This document shows, in pieces, positions 25,044-33,113 of a stretch of 52,862 nt of DNA; position 1 is the first letter of the stretch; every line of letters begins with the position of its first letter. The stretch is from a virus. The notes under the pieces are model-generated. The model made no database searches and was not told the DNA's origin. It was given only the letters and a program-made list of their open reading frames with translations. Both the position numbers and the translations under genes were made by a program. Location: IMG/VR virus record IMGVR_UViG_3300008012_000037, positions 1-52,862 of that record. One strand, given 5' to 3'.

Positions 25044-25049
25044 CTTAGA

Positions 25050-25056
25050 TATTTAA
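25050..25056 (-). promoter_or_regulatory. TTAAATA box for the epimerase
   Basis: On the minus strand the box ends 7 nt before ATG 25043; predicted leader 1 nt. Confidence 0.6.
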
Positions 25057-25060
25057 ACAC

Positions 25061-25696
25061 TTAAACTTGGTAAAAAACTTTATCTGGCCAGTGATCTATC
25101 AAAACTCTAAAATTATGATCTTGTAAGAATTTTTCAACATCTTTGTTACTTGATCCATATTTTTTTGTATTGTTGTTCAGTTCTATCATGATGTACTTAA
25201 TATTGGATAGTGTGTTTTTACATCCTTCCAAAACTTTCATTTCATATCCTTCCACATCAATTTTCAATAGATCGATACTGTCAAAAGCAAAAGAATCTAA
25301 TGTTTTTACTTCGATCTTACCAGACTCTTCTAATATCCTTTTTGCCTGAGTAAAATTGTCTTGCGACAATGAAATTTTTTTTGGGGTATCACCAACGCAG
25401 GACTGATGTAATTCTACGTTAGAAAGATTAAATGTATTTTTTTCTAAACATTTAAAATGGAGTTTGTCTGGTTCGAACGCAATGATTTTTTTGGAAAAGG
25501 GTGCTAAACTCCTTGTCCACGTTCCACACCATGCACCTATGTCGACTACTAATTTAAATTTTTTATCTTGGGCCTTGCACCATTCTAAAAATTTATTCAA
25601 ACATTTGTTTTGTGTGAATGGTTTTCCTTCTTTCCATTCATTTAGGTGTACGTCATTTGCTGGCACCCAAAAATCATTTACTTTTTCTATATTCAT
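25061..25696 (-). CDS. FkbM-family methyltransferase
   Basis: A 211-residue class I SAM methyltransferase of the FkbM type. SAM-binding motif I is KLVVDIGAWCGTWTRSLAPF; IIAFEPDKLHFKCLEKN gives the acidic ribose-binding residue; VKTLDSFAFDSIDLLKIDVE-GYEMKVLEG is the characteristic FkbM C-terminal core. FkbM enzymes O-methylate sugars or polyketides. Here it probably caps a sugar of the phage-made glycan (inference). It overlaps the KpsS-like gene upstream by 4 nt. Confidence 0.9.
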   Translation of the reverse strand: MNIEKVNDFWVPANDVHLNEWKEGKPFTQNKCLNKFLEWCKAQDKKFKLVVDIGAWCGTWTRSLAPFSKKIIAFEPDKLHFKCLEKNTFNLSNVELHQSCVGDTPKKISLSQDNFTQAKRILEESGKIEVKTLDSFAFDSIDLLKIDVEGYEMKVLEGCKNTLSNIKYIMIELNNNTKKYGSSNKDVEKFLQDHNFRVLIDHWPDKVFYQV

Positions 25697-26505
25697 AATT
25701 GTTTAATTTCTTTCAACACCGACACTGCTGTTCCATTTAAAAATTCTTCCGGAGTGAACTGTTGATAGCAAAGACTGGCATACCAATCTAATGGATCTTG
25801 CCAACTTGGAGATTCAATATTTTTCAAATTTGTATTTGCAATAGGATAGGCAAAACTTTTGATATCACAAAATACAGGTATACCTTGAGTAATTGATTCC
25901 ACAGCACTGATTGAACAACTCGTAACACAGGCCCAGGCATCTCGGAGGTCTTCTTCGATAGGAACATCAGCAACACCCGGTCCACTTGTTCCGTTTTTTC
26001 TGGGTTTCGATCTCACTTTTATAGGCCTATCGGTGTATTTCTGTAATTCATTAATTGTTTCATTCAACCAATTCGAACGTCCCAGGTACAGATTAATACT
26101 AGCACTACTCGGACAAACTAAAATATGTTTTCCGTTTTTCCTAAGTTCTTTTGGTAGGATTTGAAATTTTTGAAATCTATCTAATTTACAGTTTTTGATG
26201 TACGAAGCGTGTATATTATTTTTACATATCCTCCAATAGTGATTGTCTTTTTTAAGATTATTATTATCAAATCTTCCAAAGTATGGAGTGTCTGTGAACC
26301 AATATTCATGTCCTCTTGCTTCTGATTTCTTAACCATTTCAAGATTATTATTAACAAAACCCCAAAACATAGAATATGAATTTGGTTCTGTTTCTGTTGC
26401 GTTATCCAGAACAACCATTTCGTCTGGCCAAGTTTCACGTATGCCCTCGAACACTTCCCACGCCTTGCTTTTTTCGTTATTAAATGGTGAGTAAATTGTT
26501 AGCAT
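25693..26505 (-). CDS. KpsS/KpsC-like glycosyltransferase-type protein (paralogue 1)
   Basis: A 270-residue protein, one of four related proteins in this cluster. The shared tail reads GIPVFCDIKSFAYPIANTNL, then KNIESPSWQDPLDWYASLCY, QQFTPEEFLNGTAVSVLKEI. Upstream there is HILVCPSSASINLYLGRSNW and VTSCSISAVESITQG, the place where capsule Kdo-transferase-like proteins (KpsS/KpsC, GT-B) carry a nucleotide-sugar-binding Ser/Thr and Glu. EYWFTDTPYFGR at residue ~80 matches MDHGYF in the paralogue at 28287. Probable glycosyltransferase of a polysaccharide pathway; substrate unknown. Confidence 0.65.
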   Translation of the reverse strand: MLTIYSPFNNEKSKAWEVFEGIRETWPDEMVVLDNATETEPNSYSMFWGFVNNNLEMVKKSEARGHEYWFTDTPYFGRFDNNNLKKDNHYWRICKNNIHASYIKNCKLDRFQKFQILPKELRKNGKHILVCPSSASINLYLGRSNWLNETINELQKYTDRPIKVRSKPRKNGTSGPGVADVPIEEDLRDAWACVTSCSISAVESITQGIPVFCDIKSFAYPIANTNLKNIESPSWQDPLDWYASLCYQQFTPEEFLNGTAVSVLKEIKQL

Positions 26506-27172
26506 CTATAAATTCTTTCAACATATTGGCCCACTCCTCATGTCCTTGTGTACTCGGATGTGGGTCTTCTTTGTTTGCTATAAGATCTTTTTCTATAATG
26601 TAATCTAGATGTGACTTTCCAAAATGAAAAAATCTTTTTTGATTTACTGCATTCGTCAAAAATCTTACGTCCGCTGTTGTTATCTCAGGATCAGAAATAG
26701 TCTTGAAAAAAATGTAAGGATATTTTTTCACCTGCAGATAATTTTGTAAACTTACAATGTTTTCAAGAGATTCAATCTGTATCAGTTGATTGAGATCCAT
26801 TCCCCGACTGAAAAGTTCTTTAAAAAAAATTTGTTCTGTTTCTCCTGACTGAGGCTTGAAAGTTTTCCAGGTTGTTTCAAGGCTTGGAAACTTTTGCTTT
26901 TTGTATCCGTCATTTGTTGGATAATCAAATCTTGTCCCCGAACTAAATCCAATTACAAAAAAAGTATTACTTGCTTTTTCTGGATATTTTTCACACCACA
27001 TTTTTGTGGTTACACTCACTCTTTTATTGCCTCTTCCTCCTCCTGCTAGATTATCCACTATAGGCAATCCTAACGAATTGGAAAGTTCGAGACCGGAGTA
27101 TGTATCCACGTTATCTTTGGGTCTTTTTGTGAGAAAACTATCACCATTAATGAAAATTTTAGAAATTGTCAT
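26480..27172 (-). CDS. SGNH/GDSL-hydrolase-like protein
   Basis: A 230-residue protein. Block I is KIFINGDSFLTKR with the nucleophile Ser; block II Gly is in LAGGGRGNKR; block III may be in FFVIGFSSGTR; block V is DPHPSTQGHEEWA with the Asp-x-x-His pair. SGNH proteins in glycan clusters often remove or add acetyl groups on sugars. It heads the five-gene minus-strand block under a TTAAATA box, next to a palindromic divergent promoter region. It overlaps the following gene by 26 nt. Confidence 0.78.
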   Translation of the reverse strand: MTISKIFINGDSFLTKRPKDNVDTYSGLELSNSLGLPIVDNLAGGGRGNKRVSVTTKMWCEKYPEKASNTFFVIGFSSGTRFDYPTNDGYKKQKFPSLETTWKTFKPQSGETEQIFFKELFSRGMDLNQLIQIESLENIVSLQNYLQVKKYPYIFFKTISDPEITTADVRFLTNAVNQKRFFHFGKSHLDYIIEKDLIANKEDPHPSTQGHEEWANMLKEFIDANNLLTI

Positions 27173-27178
27173 GACAAC

Positions 27179-27185
27179 TATTTAA
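27179..27185 (-). promoter_or_regulatory. TTAAATA box for the SGNH gene
   Basis: On the minus strand it ends 7 nt before ATG 27172; predicted leader 1 nt. Confidence 0.6.
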
Positions 27186-27188
27186 TAA

Positions 27189-27204
27189 TTATATTATAAT
27201 ATAA
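27189..27204. promoter_or_regulatory. 16-bp palindrome with TATAAT on both strands
   Basis: The perfect palindrome TTATATTATAATATAA occupies the 38-nt gap between divergent genes. It contains TATAAT on the plus strand (27195-27200, 10 nt before ATG 27211) and TATAAT on the minus strand (27193-27198). It looks like a bidirectional promoter core. Confidence 0.5.
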
Positions 27205-27210
27205 CTAATC

Positions 27211-28290
27211 ATGATTGTAAAGCCAGTAACAAATATAGAATTTTACACAAACACCTGTGAACTTATAGATCAATCTTACACCTATCAGTGCGAGTGGCAC
27301 GAAAAGCAAAAACAGAAAAAATTTACCAGCAATCCAACTTTTGTTGGAGCATTTAGAAATGTAACTGCTCACAGTCTACCATTTTTACTTACCGACAACA
27401 ATCTTTTACTTTCAGATCACGTCTGGCCTCTTTTATGGAAACACAAACATAAACCACACAAAACACATAAGTTATGGACTCAGTGGAACGACAAATTAGA
27501 AATCAATTCTCCAAAAATTACAAAAAAATTCAGTGAGAAAAACCAGTATGTGTGGATGCCTATCGACGAAGAAAGTTCAAACAACGCCTGGCACTTTTGG
27601 ATTGATATAATTTCACGTCTTAGGTTGTTACAGCATTCGGTCAGTGCCTTCAAGCCTGTTTTTGAATACGTGTTTGTGTTTCCTAATATGGGACCTTACA
27701 TGAAAAAGGCTTTAGGAGAAGCATTTCCCGAAATGAAATTTATTATTATGCCAAAGTACGAATATTGGCATTTTGAAGACCTGCTGGTACCAAGTATGAG
27801 TAATTGCGATGACGGAGTTATAACACCACACCTGGCACCATGGATCAACAAAAGATGGATGCCCAAAAGGAAAACTGCTAAAAGAAAAATTTTTATTTCC
27901 AGAGACGACGCACCGGCCAGGCAATTGACAAACTCGGAAGAACTGTTTATGGCACTTAAAGGCTGGGAAAAGGTAAATTTATCAAATATGACTTTGTTAG
28001 ACCAGATTGATCTTTTCAGCGAAGCCACCCATATCATGTCTACCCATGGAGCAGGATTAATAAACACATTATGGGCACCTAAAGATACAAAAGTGATAGA
28101 GATAACACAGAGCGAACTGATAAACAAAAAACCATATCCGATACTGAGTATGTTTCTCAGACACAAACATCATGTTATATTGGCAGACAAAGTTCCTATG
28201 ACAAATATTCATAAACCAAAAAATGTCAAAAGATTAAAAGATTACAATAATCTAAAAATCGATATTAACAAAGTGATAAAATTTTTATGA
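27211..28290 (+). CDS. GT61-family (DUF563) glycosyltransferase
   Basis: A 359-residue protein. The C-terminal half has the GT61 hallmark THIMSTHGAGLINTLWAPKD-TKVIEI, preceded by KIFISRDDAPARQLTNSEEL. NAWHFWIDIISRLRLLQ resembles the N-terminal acceptor-side region (usually HWLxDxLP). GT61 enzymes add pentoses or other sugars in capsules and plant glycans. It heads a six-gene plus-strand run (27211-32612) whose members overlap by 4-11 nt. Its promoter is the palindromic TATAAT region. Confidence 0.85.
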   Translation: MIVKPVTNIEFYTNTCELIDQSYTYQCEWHEKQKQKKFTSNPTFVGAFRNVTAHSLPFLLTDNNLLLSDHVWPLLWKHKHKPHKTHKLWTQWNDKLEINSPKITKKFSEKNQYVWMPIDEESSNNAWHFWIDIISRLRLLQHSVSAFKPVFEYVFVFPNMGPYMKKALGEAFPEMKFIIMPKYEYWHFEDLLVPSMSNCDDGVITPHLAPWINKRWMPKRKTAKRKIFISRDDAPARQLTNSEELFMALKGWEKVNLSNMTLLDQIDLFSEATHIMSTHGAGLINTLWAPKDTKVIEITQSELINKKPYPILSMFLRHKHHVILADKVPMTNIHKPKNVKRLKDYNNLKIDINKVIKFL

Positions 28291-29108
28291 TAGAAGTAGC
28301 AGGAATACACACAACCAAACCCAGGACGCAGAGATATGTTGATGCATTTGTGAAAGGCACGCCGGGTAATCATAAAATATACGATTTTAAGAAGTTAAAA
28401 GAGTTACCCAAAGAAACACTCGCTTTCTATGGCATATTAGCCGGATCAGGTGAAGTTTACAAATGGTGTCAAAAAGTAGGTAGAGATTTTTATTTCATGG
28501 ATCACGGTTATTTTTCAAATGCTCATGATAGTCCGCATTGGCTGAGGATAACAAAAAACGCACACACACAAACTACTTTGAAAAATGTCCCCTCTGATCG
28601 TTATGAAAAATATTTTAAGCGTGATATCAAACCATGGAACAAAAATGGAAAAGACATCTTGTTCTTGCCACCAACGATGGCTATTGAAAATTTTTTTGAT
28701 GCTGGTAACTGGATAACAGATACATTAAAAATACTAAACAACAGCACAGACAGGTATGTAGATGTGAGGGAAAAACCATACAATCCAGAGATCACAAAAG
28801 ATCGATTTGGTGCGACTGTAAAAATTGACAGACCGACCAACCACAAAGGACCGATCGACTGGAATAGATACCATGCCGTTGTAACTTTCAATAGCAATAC
28901 AATAGTGGAAGCATTACACAACGGTGTGCCAGTTTTTTGTGACCCCCGAGCAAGTGCGGCTTTGCCAATATCAGAAACAGATTTTTCAAAGATAGAAACG
29001 CCTAAATACGAGGAGAGGATGCCACTGTTTTCCAGTCTCGCATATTCCAACTTCAATATGCAAGAAATGTCAGATGGCACAGCATGGAGAATATTGAATG
29101 AAAGTTGA
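28287..29108 (+). CDS. KpsS/KpsC-like protein (paralogue 2)
   Basis: A 273-residue protein with the same layout as 25693, 29098 and 30994. DFYFMDHGYFSNAHDSPHWL occupies the N-terminal third, KDILFLPPTMAIENFFDAGN the middle, and VTFNSNTIVEALHNGVPVFC-DPRASAALPISETD with KIETPKYEERMPLFSSLAYS the C-terminal third. The pair N-S-N-T and E fits the GT-B nucleotide-sugar site of capsule transferases. It overlaps GT61 by 4 nt (ATGA) and the next gene by 11 nt. Confidence 0.65.
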   Translation: MIEVAGIHTTKPRTQRYVDAFVKGTPGNHKIYDFKKLKELPKETLAFYGILAGSGEVYKWCQKVGRDFYFMDHGYFSNAHDSPHWLRITKNAHTQTTLKNVPSDRYEKYFKRDIKPWNKNGKDILFLPPTMAIENFFDAGNWITDTLKILNNSTDRYVDVREKPYNPEITKDRFGATVKIDRPTNHKGPIDWNRYHAVVTFNSNTIVEALHNGVPVFCDPRASAALPISETDFSKIETPKYEERMPLFSSLAYSNFNMQEMSDGTAWRILNES

Positions 29109-30096
29109 GATTTTTCGTAGGACAGTAAAAGACAGGAAAAGAGGTTCAAGTTATGACTTGCTGAAATGGATGATGGAGGGCATTAGTGCCTGTGGTGATG
29201 AACCCATAATGGTCAACGAAGACAGATCCGGTCCAACGGTAGAAGGCGAAATGGAGCCAACAACACCGATTGCTTGTATGTTTGGTTATGGTGGTACCAA
29301 TCAAAGACATCACACCAAAGGAAGAAGATTGGAACTAGTAGAAAATGCCAAAGCCAAAGGCACAAAAGTAATCACATTTGATGGCGGCCTGCTCAGCAGT
29401 TTTGGTAACGTTTCAACGTATCCAAACCATTACTGGCGTGTCAGTTTATTCTCACCAATGAACAATGGTGATTTTTTATCAGACAACTCTCCGTCAGATA
29501 GATGGGAAATGCTTAAAAAAGAATTTGACGTCAAACACGAGCCATGGAGAAAGTCACAATCAGATGATCCAATACTTTTTATACTCCAACCAAAAGACAA
29601 TTGGAGCATGAACGAATTAGATCCGATAAAATGGTTCAACGATGTTTACCAAAAAATAAGACCCTTGACCGATAGGAAGTTTATAGCGAGACCGCATCCA
29701 AATCACATAGATTCCATATCACAAAGATTGAACGAATTTCCTAATGATGTTGAAGTAGCAATAGGACAAAAACATTTTTACGGAGATGAAAAAAAGCACT
29801 ACAGATTCCAACTCCAGGAGGCGATAACTAACTGTCATGCTGTTGTTACTCACAATTCTACTGCCGGTGTCGACTGTTGCGTTCGTGGAATCCCTACCTT
29901 TAATACCTCAGATCTTGCACTTTCTTGGCCTGTAGCAAACACAGACCTTTCCAAAATAGAAACACCAAGTATGCCGGACAGGACCCAGTGGTTGCACGAC
30001 ATTGGATATAAATTATGGAGCACAGAGGAAATCAAGTCAGGAAAGGTATTCGCCCGTTTCAAAAAAAAATTAAATATCAAAGACAATGAAAATTAA
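29098..30096 (+). CDS. KpsS/KpsC-like glycosyltransferase-type protein (paralogue 3)
   Basis: A 332-residue protein and the clearest family member. It has FIARPHPNHIDSISQR (the RPHP motif of capsule Kdo-type transferases) and VVTHNSTAGVDCCVRGIPTF, then ALSWPVANTDLSKIETPSMP. KVITFDGGLLSSFG in the first third matches the MDHGYF position of paralogue 2. Likely GT-B fold, cytoplasmic, acting on a polysaccharide acceptor. It overlaps both neighbours by 11 nt. Confidence 0.72.
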   Translation: MKVEIFRRTVKDRKRGSSYDLLKWMMEGISACGDEPIMVNEDRSGPTVEGEMEPTTPIACMFGYGGTNQRHHTKGRRLELVENAKAKGTKVITFDGGLLSSFGNVSTYPNHYWRVSLFSPMNNGDFLSDNSPSDRWEMLKKEFDVKHEPWRKSQSDDPILFILQPKDNWSMNELDPIKWFNDVYQKIRPLTDRKFIARPHPNHIDSISQRLNEFPNDVEVAIGQKHFYGDEKKHYRFQLQEAITNCHAVVTHNSTAGVDCCVRGIPTFNTSDLALSWPVANTDLSKIETPSMPDRTQWLHDIGYKLWSTEEIKSGKVFARFKKKLNIKDNEN

Positions 30097-30997
30097 GGTC
30101 ATAACTTCATACAAACCGGGCACTTGGACTCTGTACGCAAAAAGATCTGTAGAGAGCGTTGTTAAAAATTGGCCCGACGGTACAGCAATAAACATCTATC
30201 ACGAAGGACCACAACCCGAAACCAAAGAAATTATTTCACCTAGAGTGAAATGGATAGATCTTCATGAAGTACAACCAGAATTGGTCGAATTCAAACAGCG
30301 ACACAAGGACGATCCAGTGGCCTGCGGTGAACTGCAGGAAATTGAGGGGGGTGTAAGAAGACCAACGGCGTTTAATGGCAGTGACAAAAACAAAGGAACC
30401 TATCTTTTTGACTCTGTAAGGTTCTCAAACAAAATATTCTGTGTGACCCACAGTATCAAGACATCTATTGACAAAAATTACGACTACGTCATATGGTTGG
30501 ATGCCGACACTTACACATTTAGACCCATGCCCAGACAGTTTCTCGAGTCGTTGATACCCAAAGATACCATGCTAACATATTTGGGTAGAGAAAATCCCGA
30601 AAAAAACGACGGCGGCAAGTATCCTGAGTGTGGATTTGTTGGTTACAATCTAAAAAATCCAGAAATTTTGAATTTTGCCAATGATTTAGAAAAAATTTAT
30701 ACAAGTGACAAGGTGTTCCAGTTAATGGAATGGCACGACAGTTATATCTTTTGGCATCTGTCTAAAATTTACAGAGAAAAACACAACATCAAAGTAAACG
30801 ACATTGGATACTGGAAAGGAGTCAAAGGCCATCACGTGTTTATCAACTCTGAGCTGGGACTTTATATGGATCATTTCAAAGGCAAGAGAAAGACACTAGG
30901 CACCAGTGCGAAAAACGACCTGAGGGGATCAAAAAGTAGCACGGATGTCAGCAAAGTCGATTATTGGAGAGAAGCACCACCGACGTGGAGATCATGA
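30086..30997 (+). CDS. Glycosyltransferase-like protein (GT-A, DxD)
   Basis: A 303-residue protein. MKIKVITSYKPGTWTLYAKR is the first Rossmann-like strand, YDYVIWLDADTYTFRPMPR the DxD metal site, and YPECGFVGYNLKNPEIL with MEWHDSYIFWHL the substrate-binding region. The C-terminus has GHHVFINSELGLYMDHFKG. It probably transfers a hexose from an NDP-sugar in the same pathway as its neighbours. Starts 11 nt inside the previous gene. Confidence 0.75.
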   Translation: MKIKVITSYKPGTWTLYAKRSVESVVKNWPDGTAINIYHEGPQPETKEIISPRVKWIDLHEVQPELVEFKQRHKDDPVACGELQEIEGGVRRPTAFNGSDKNKGTYLFDSVRFSNKIFCVTHSIKTSIDKNYDYVIWLDADTYTFRPMPRQFLESLIPKDTMLTYLGRENPEKNDGGKYPECGFVGYNLKNPEILNFANDLEKIYTSDKVFQLMEWHDSYIFWHLSKIYREKHNIKVNDIGYWKGVKGHHVFINSELGLYMDHFKGKRKTLGTSAKNDLRGSKSSTDVSKVDYWREAPPTWRS

Positions 30998-31869
30998 AAA
31001 TAGCAATTTTTCCAGATTATGGCAGTTTGAACTCAAAACCCGTGTTCAAAGCGTTCATTGATCATCTAAAAAGCAAAAACGAAACAATAGTTTTAAACAA
31101 ATTTGACAACACGTGCGATGTTGCGGTGATTTGGTCAGTGCTTTGGCGGGGAAGGATGGCCGAAAACAAAAAAGTTTGGGATTTCTTCAAAAAACACAAC
31201 AAACCTATTGTTGTGCTAGAGGTGGGAGGAATAAAAAGAAATGTGACCTGGAAAATGGGCATAAACGGAATAAACAGAGACGCCGATTTTGCCAACCAAA
31301 CGTTCGACGACAAAAGATGGAAAGGGTTAGGCATAGATCTAGTGCCTTGGAAGCAAACTGGCAACGTGATTGTCATTTGTGGACAGCACGATACCAGCGA
31401 ACAGTGGGTAGGCAAACCAAAAATGCCGATATGGATTAATCAACAGATAAAAACAATAAGAAAATATTGTGACAAGCCTATTGTGGTCAGACCTCATCCT
31501 AGAAACAAGATAGAATTTGACGAAAAACAATTCAAATATGTAAGAGTGAATTATCCAAAAAGAGACTGGACCACATACGATGACACAGATTTTAGAAAAA
31601 TACTGACATCTTGCTGGGCGGTTGTGAATCATAGTTCTAATCCTGCTATAGAATCTGTTTTCAATGGAATACCTGTTTTTGTATCTGAATCAAGCCTCTG
31701 TCATGACGTGGGAAACACAAATATCACAGACATCCTCTATCCTGCTATGCCAAACAGAGAAAAGTGGGCTCATAGATTGGCATATACAGAATGGACAACA
31801 CAGGAAATATCTCAGGGACTGCCTTGGGAAAGAATTAGAGAAAGATTATTGGAGAAATACATCAAATGA
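30994..31869 (+). CDS. KpsS/KpsC-like glycosyltransferase-type protein (paralogue 4)
   Basis: A 291-residue protein from ATG 30994 (MKIAIFPDYGSLNSKPVFKA), an ATGA overlap with the previous gene; the longer frame from 30964 is not needed. It contains VVRPHPRNKIEFDEKQFKYV (RPHP), SCWAVVNHSSNPAIESVFNG-IPVF and NTNITDILYPAMPNREKWAH, aligning with paralogues 1-3. It ends with SQGLPWERIRERLLEKYIK. Probable capsule-type GT-B transferase. Confidence 0.7.
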   Translation: MKIAIFPDYGSLNSKPVFKAFIDHLKSKNETIVLNKFDNTCDVAVIWSVLWRGRMAENKKVWDFFKKHNKPIVVLEVGGIKRNVTWKMGINGINRDADFANQTFDDKRWKGLGIDLVPWKQTGNVIVICGQHDTSEQWVGKPKMPIWINQQIKTIRKYCDKPIVVRPHPRNKIEFDEKQFKYVRVNYPKRDWTTYDDTDFRKILTSCWAVVNHSSNPAIESVFNGIPVFVSESSLCHDVGNTNITDILYPAMPNREKWAHRLAYTEWTTQEISQGLPWERIRERLLEKYIK

Positions 31870-32612
31870 AAGTAGTGAAATTAAATTCTAGGCAAACAAT
31901 TGAACCAATCGAGTGGGAACCATACACAGGAGAGACTATAATTGTCAATACCGTGATCAGAAAAGGACAGAAAATTCAGGAAACTGCATATGTTGAAGAC
32001 AAGGTAAAGGCGGTTCCGGAAGGAAACGCATACATTATCGGTAACGGGCCCAGCAGAAAAAATTTTGACCTTGAATCGTTGAGAGGTTCAGGCCAGACAT
32101 ATGGGTGCAACGCATTGTACAGAGATTTCATACCGGATTTCTTGTTTTCGGTTGATGCGAAAATGACAAAAGAAATCAGCGACAACAAGGTATACGAAAA
32201 ATGCTGGTGCTATGCTCCCTCGCTTGAGGTAAATCGTTTAACAGGACTTGTCCTAATACCAAAAAATCCACATTACACCAGCGGAAACCAAGCAATCTGG
32301 ACATCACTGATACATGGACACAAAAATCTTTATCTTTTAGGTTTTGATTTTGCTGAATTTGGAAAAGACAAATTGAACAACATTTATCAGGATACAAAAA
32401 ACTACGGTCCTAGGCACAATGACGTGATTTTTGAACAATGGCTAACACAATTTAGGAAAACCGTAAAACAAAGACCATACTGCCACTTCACAATCGTCCA
32501 CGACAGTCCTCCGGAGTACCTAAATCATCTGCAGACCGGGACAGATCTCGGAAATACAAAAATAATTTCTTACAAAGAGTTTAAAGAGTCAGTGCTAAAC
32601 CAAAAGTCTTGA
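31866..32612 (+). CDS. DUF115-like glycosyltransferase-type protein
   Basis: A 248-residue protein. NAYIIGNGPSRKNFDLESLR is the glycine-rich start of DUF115/6-HMP-pyrophosphokinase-like proteins, followed by FLFSVDAKMTKEIS and NPHYTSGNQAIWTSLIHGHK with LYLLGFDFAEF, which recall bacterial sialyltransferase-like and motility-associated glycosyltransferases. Role: probably sugar transfer onto protein or glycan. It ends the plus-strand glycan run and overlaps the convergent SprT gene by 32 nt. Confidence 0.72.
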   Translation: MKVVKLNSRQTIEPIEWEPYTGETIIVNTVIRKGQKIQETAYVEDKVKAVPEGNAYIIGNGPSRKNFDLESLRGSGQTYGCNALYRDFIPDFLFSVDAKMTKEISDNKVYEKCWCYAPSLEVNRLTGLVLIPKNPHYTSGNQAIWTSLIHGHKNLYLLGFDFAEFGKDKLNNIYQDTKNYGPRHNDVIFEQWLTQFRKTVKQRPYCHFTIVHDSPPEYLNHLQTGTDLGNTKIISYKEFKESVLNQKS

Positions 32613-33063
32613 ATCTAGGACGCCATTTAAAAAATTTGGCGCTATGATTTGAGTAAGGATCTTTGTCAATGGTCATTTGATGAAGATGTACCATCTCATG
32701 AGCCAGTGTTTCTATAAAATCTTTCCAGGTGTCATACTTTGATTTCAAAGTGATCTTGAAAGACACAGTTGGGTGATCTAAACTGTCAACGGGAAGTTGA
32801 TTTCTTCTTGTTTTGATACTTCTTGCGTCCCAACTGCATTCACATTCGCCAAAACAGTCTTTCAGTCTCTTGATTTGGATTGTTGGCAAAGTTAATCTTC
32901 CGTAAAAAATTCCTTGATTCAAAACGTTGAACCAGGATTGTGCCTGTGCAACTGTTGGTTTATGATTTTTGATACCACCACGAGTGATCAGTGCCTGCTT
33001 GACACGTAACTTCACTTTTTTAACCATTTTTTTACTGGTTTTTTTCTGTTTTTTCTTCTTCAT
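32581..33063 (-). CDS. SprT-like zinc metallopeptidase
   Basis: A 160-residue protein. The zinc site is LAHEMVHLHQ (HExxH, residues 122-126) with a third ligand candidate H140 in PYSNHSAKFF. The N-terminal 20 residues are almost all Lys. Cys pairs (C70, C74, C76) may stabilise the fold. SprT-like proteases, as in Spartan, act on DNA-bound proteins, and relatives are common in T4-like phages. The location beside replication genes fits a DNA-repair role (inference). Confidence 0.85.
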   Translation of the reverse strand: MKKKKQKKTSKKMVKKVKLRVKQALITRGGIKNHKPTVAQAQSWFNVLNQGIFYGRLTLPTIQIKRLKDCFGECECSWDARSIKTRRNQLPVDSLDHPTVSFKITLKSKYDTWKDFIETLAHEMVHLHQMTIDKDPYSNHSAKFFKWRPRFKTFGLALTL

Positions 33064-33066
33064 AGG

Positions 33067-33094
33067 TTGACACTTTTACCAGTTGTGCTATACT
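33067..33094 (+). promoter_or_regulatory. Sigma70-like promoter for the 33114-38 kb operon
   Basis: TTGACA (33067-33072), 16-nt spacer, TATACT (33089-33094). Transcription would start about 14 nt before ATG 33114 and run into uvsW and the downstream replication genes. Confidence 0.65.
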
Positions 33095-33113
33095 AGTAAT
33101 TATCAGAATTTAT

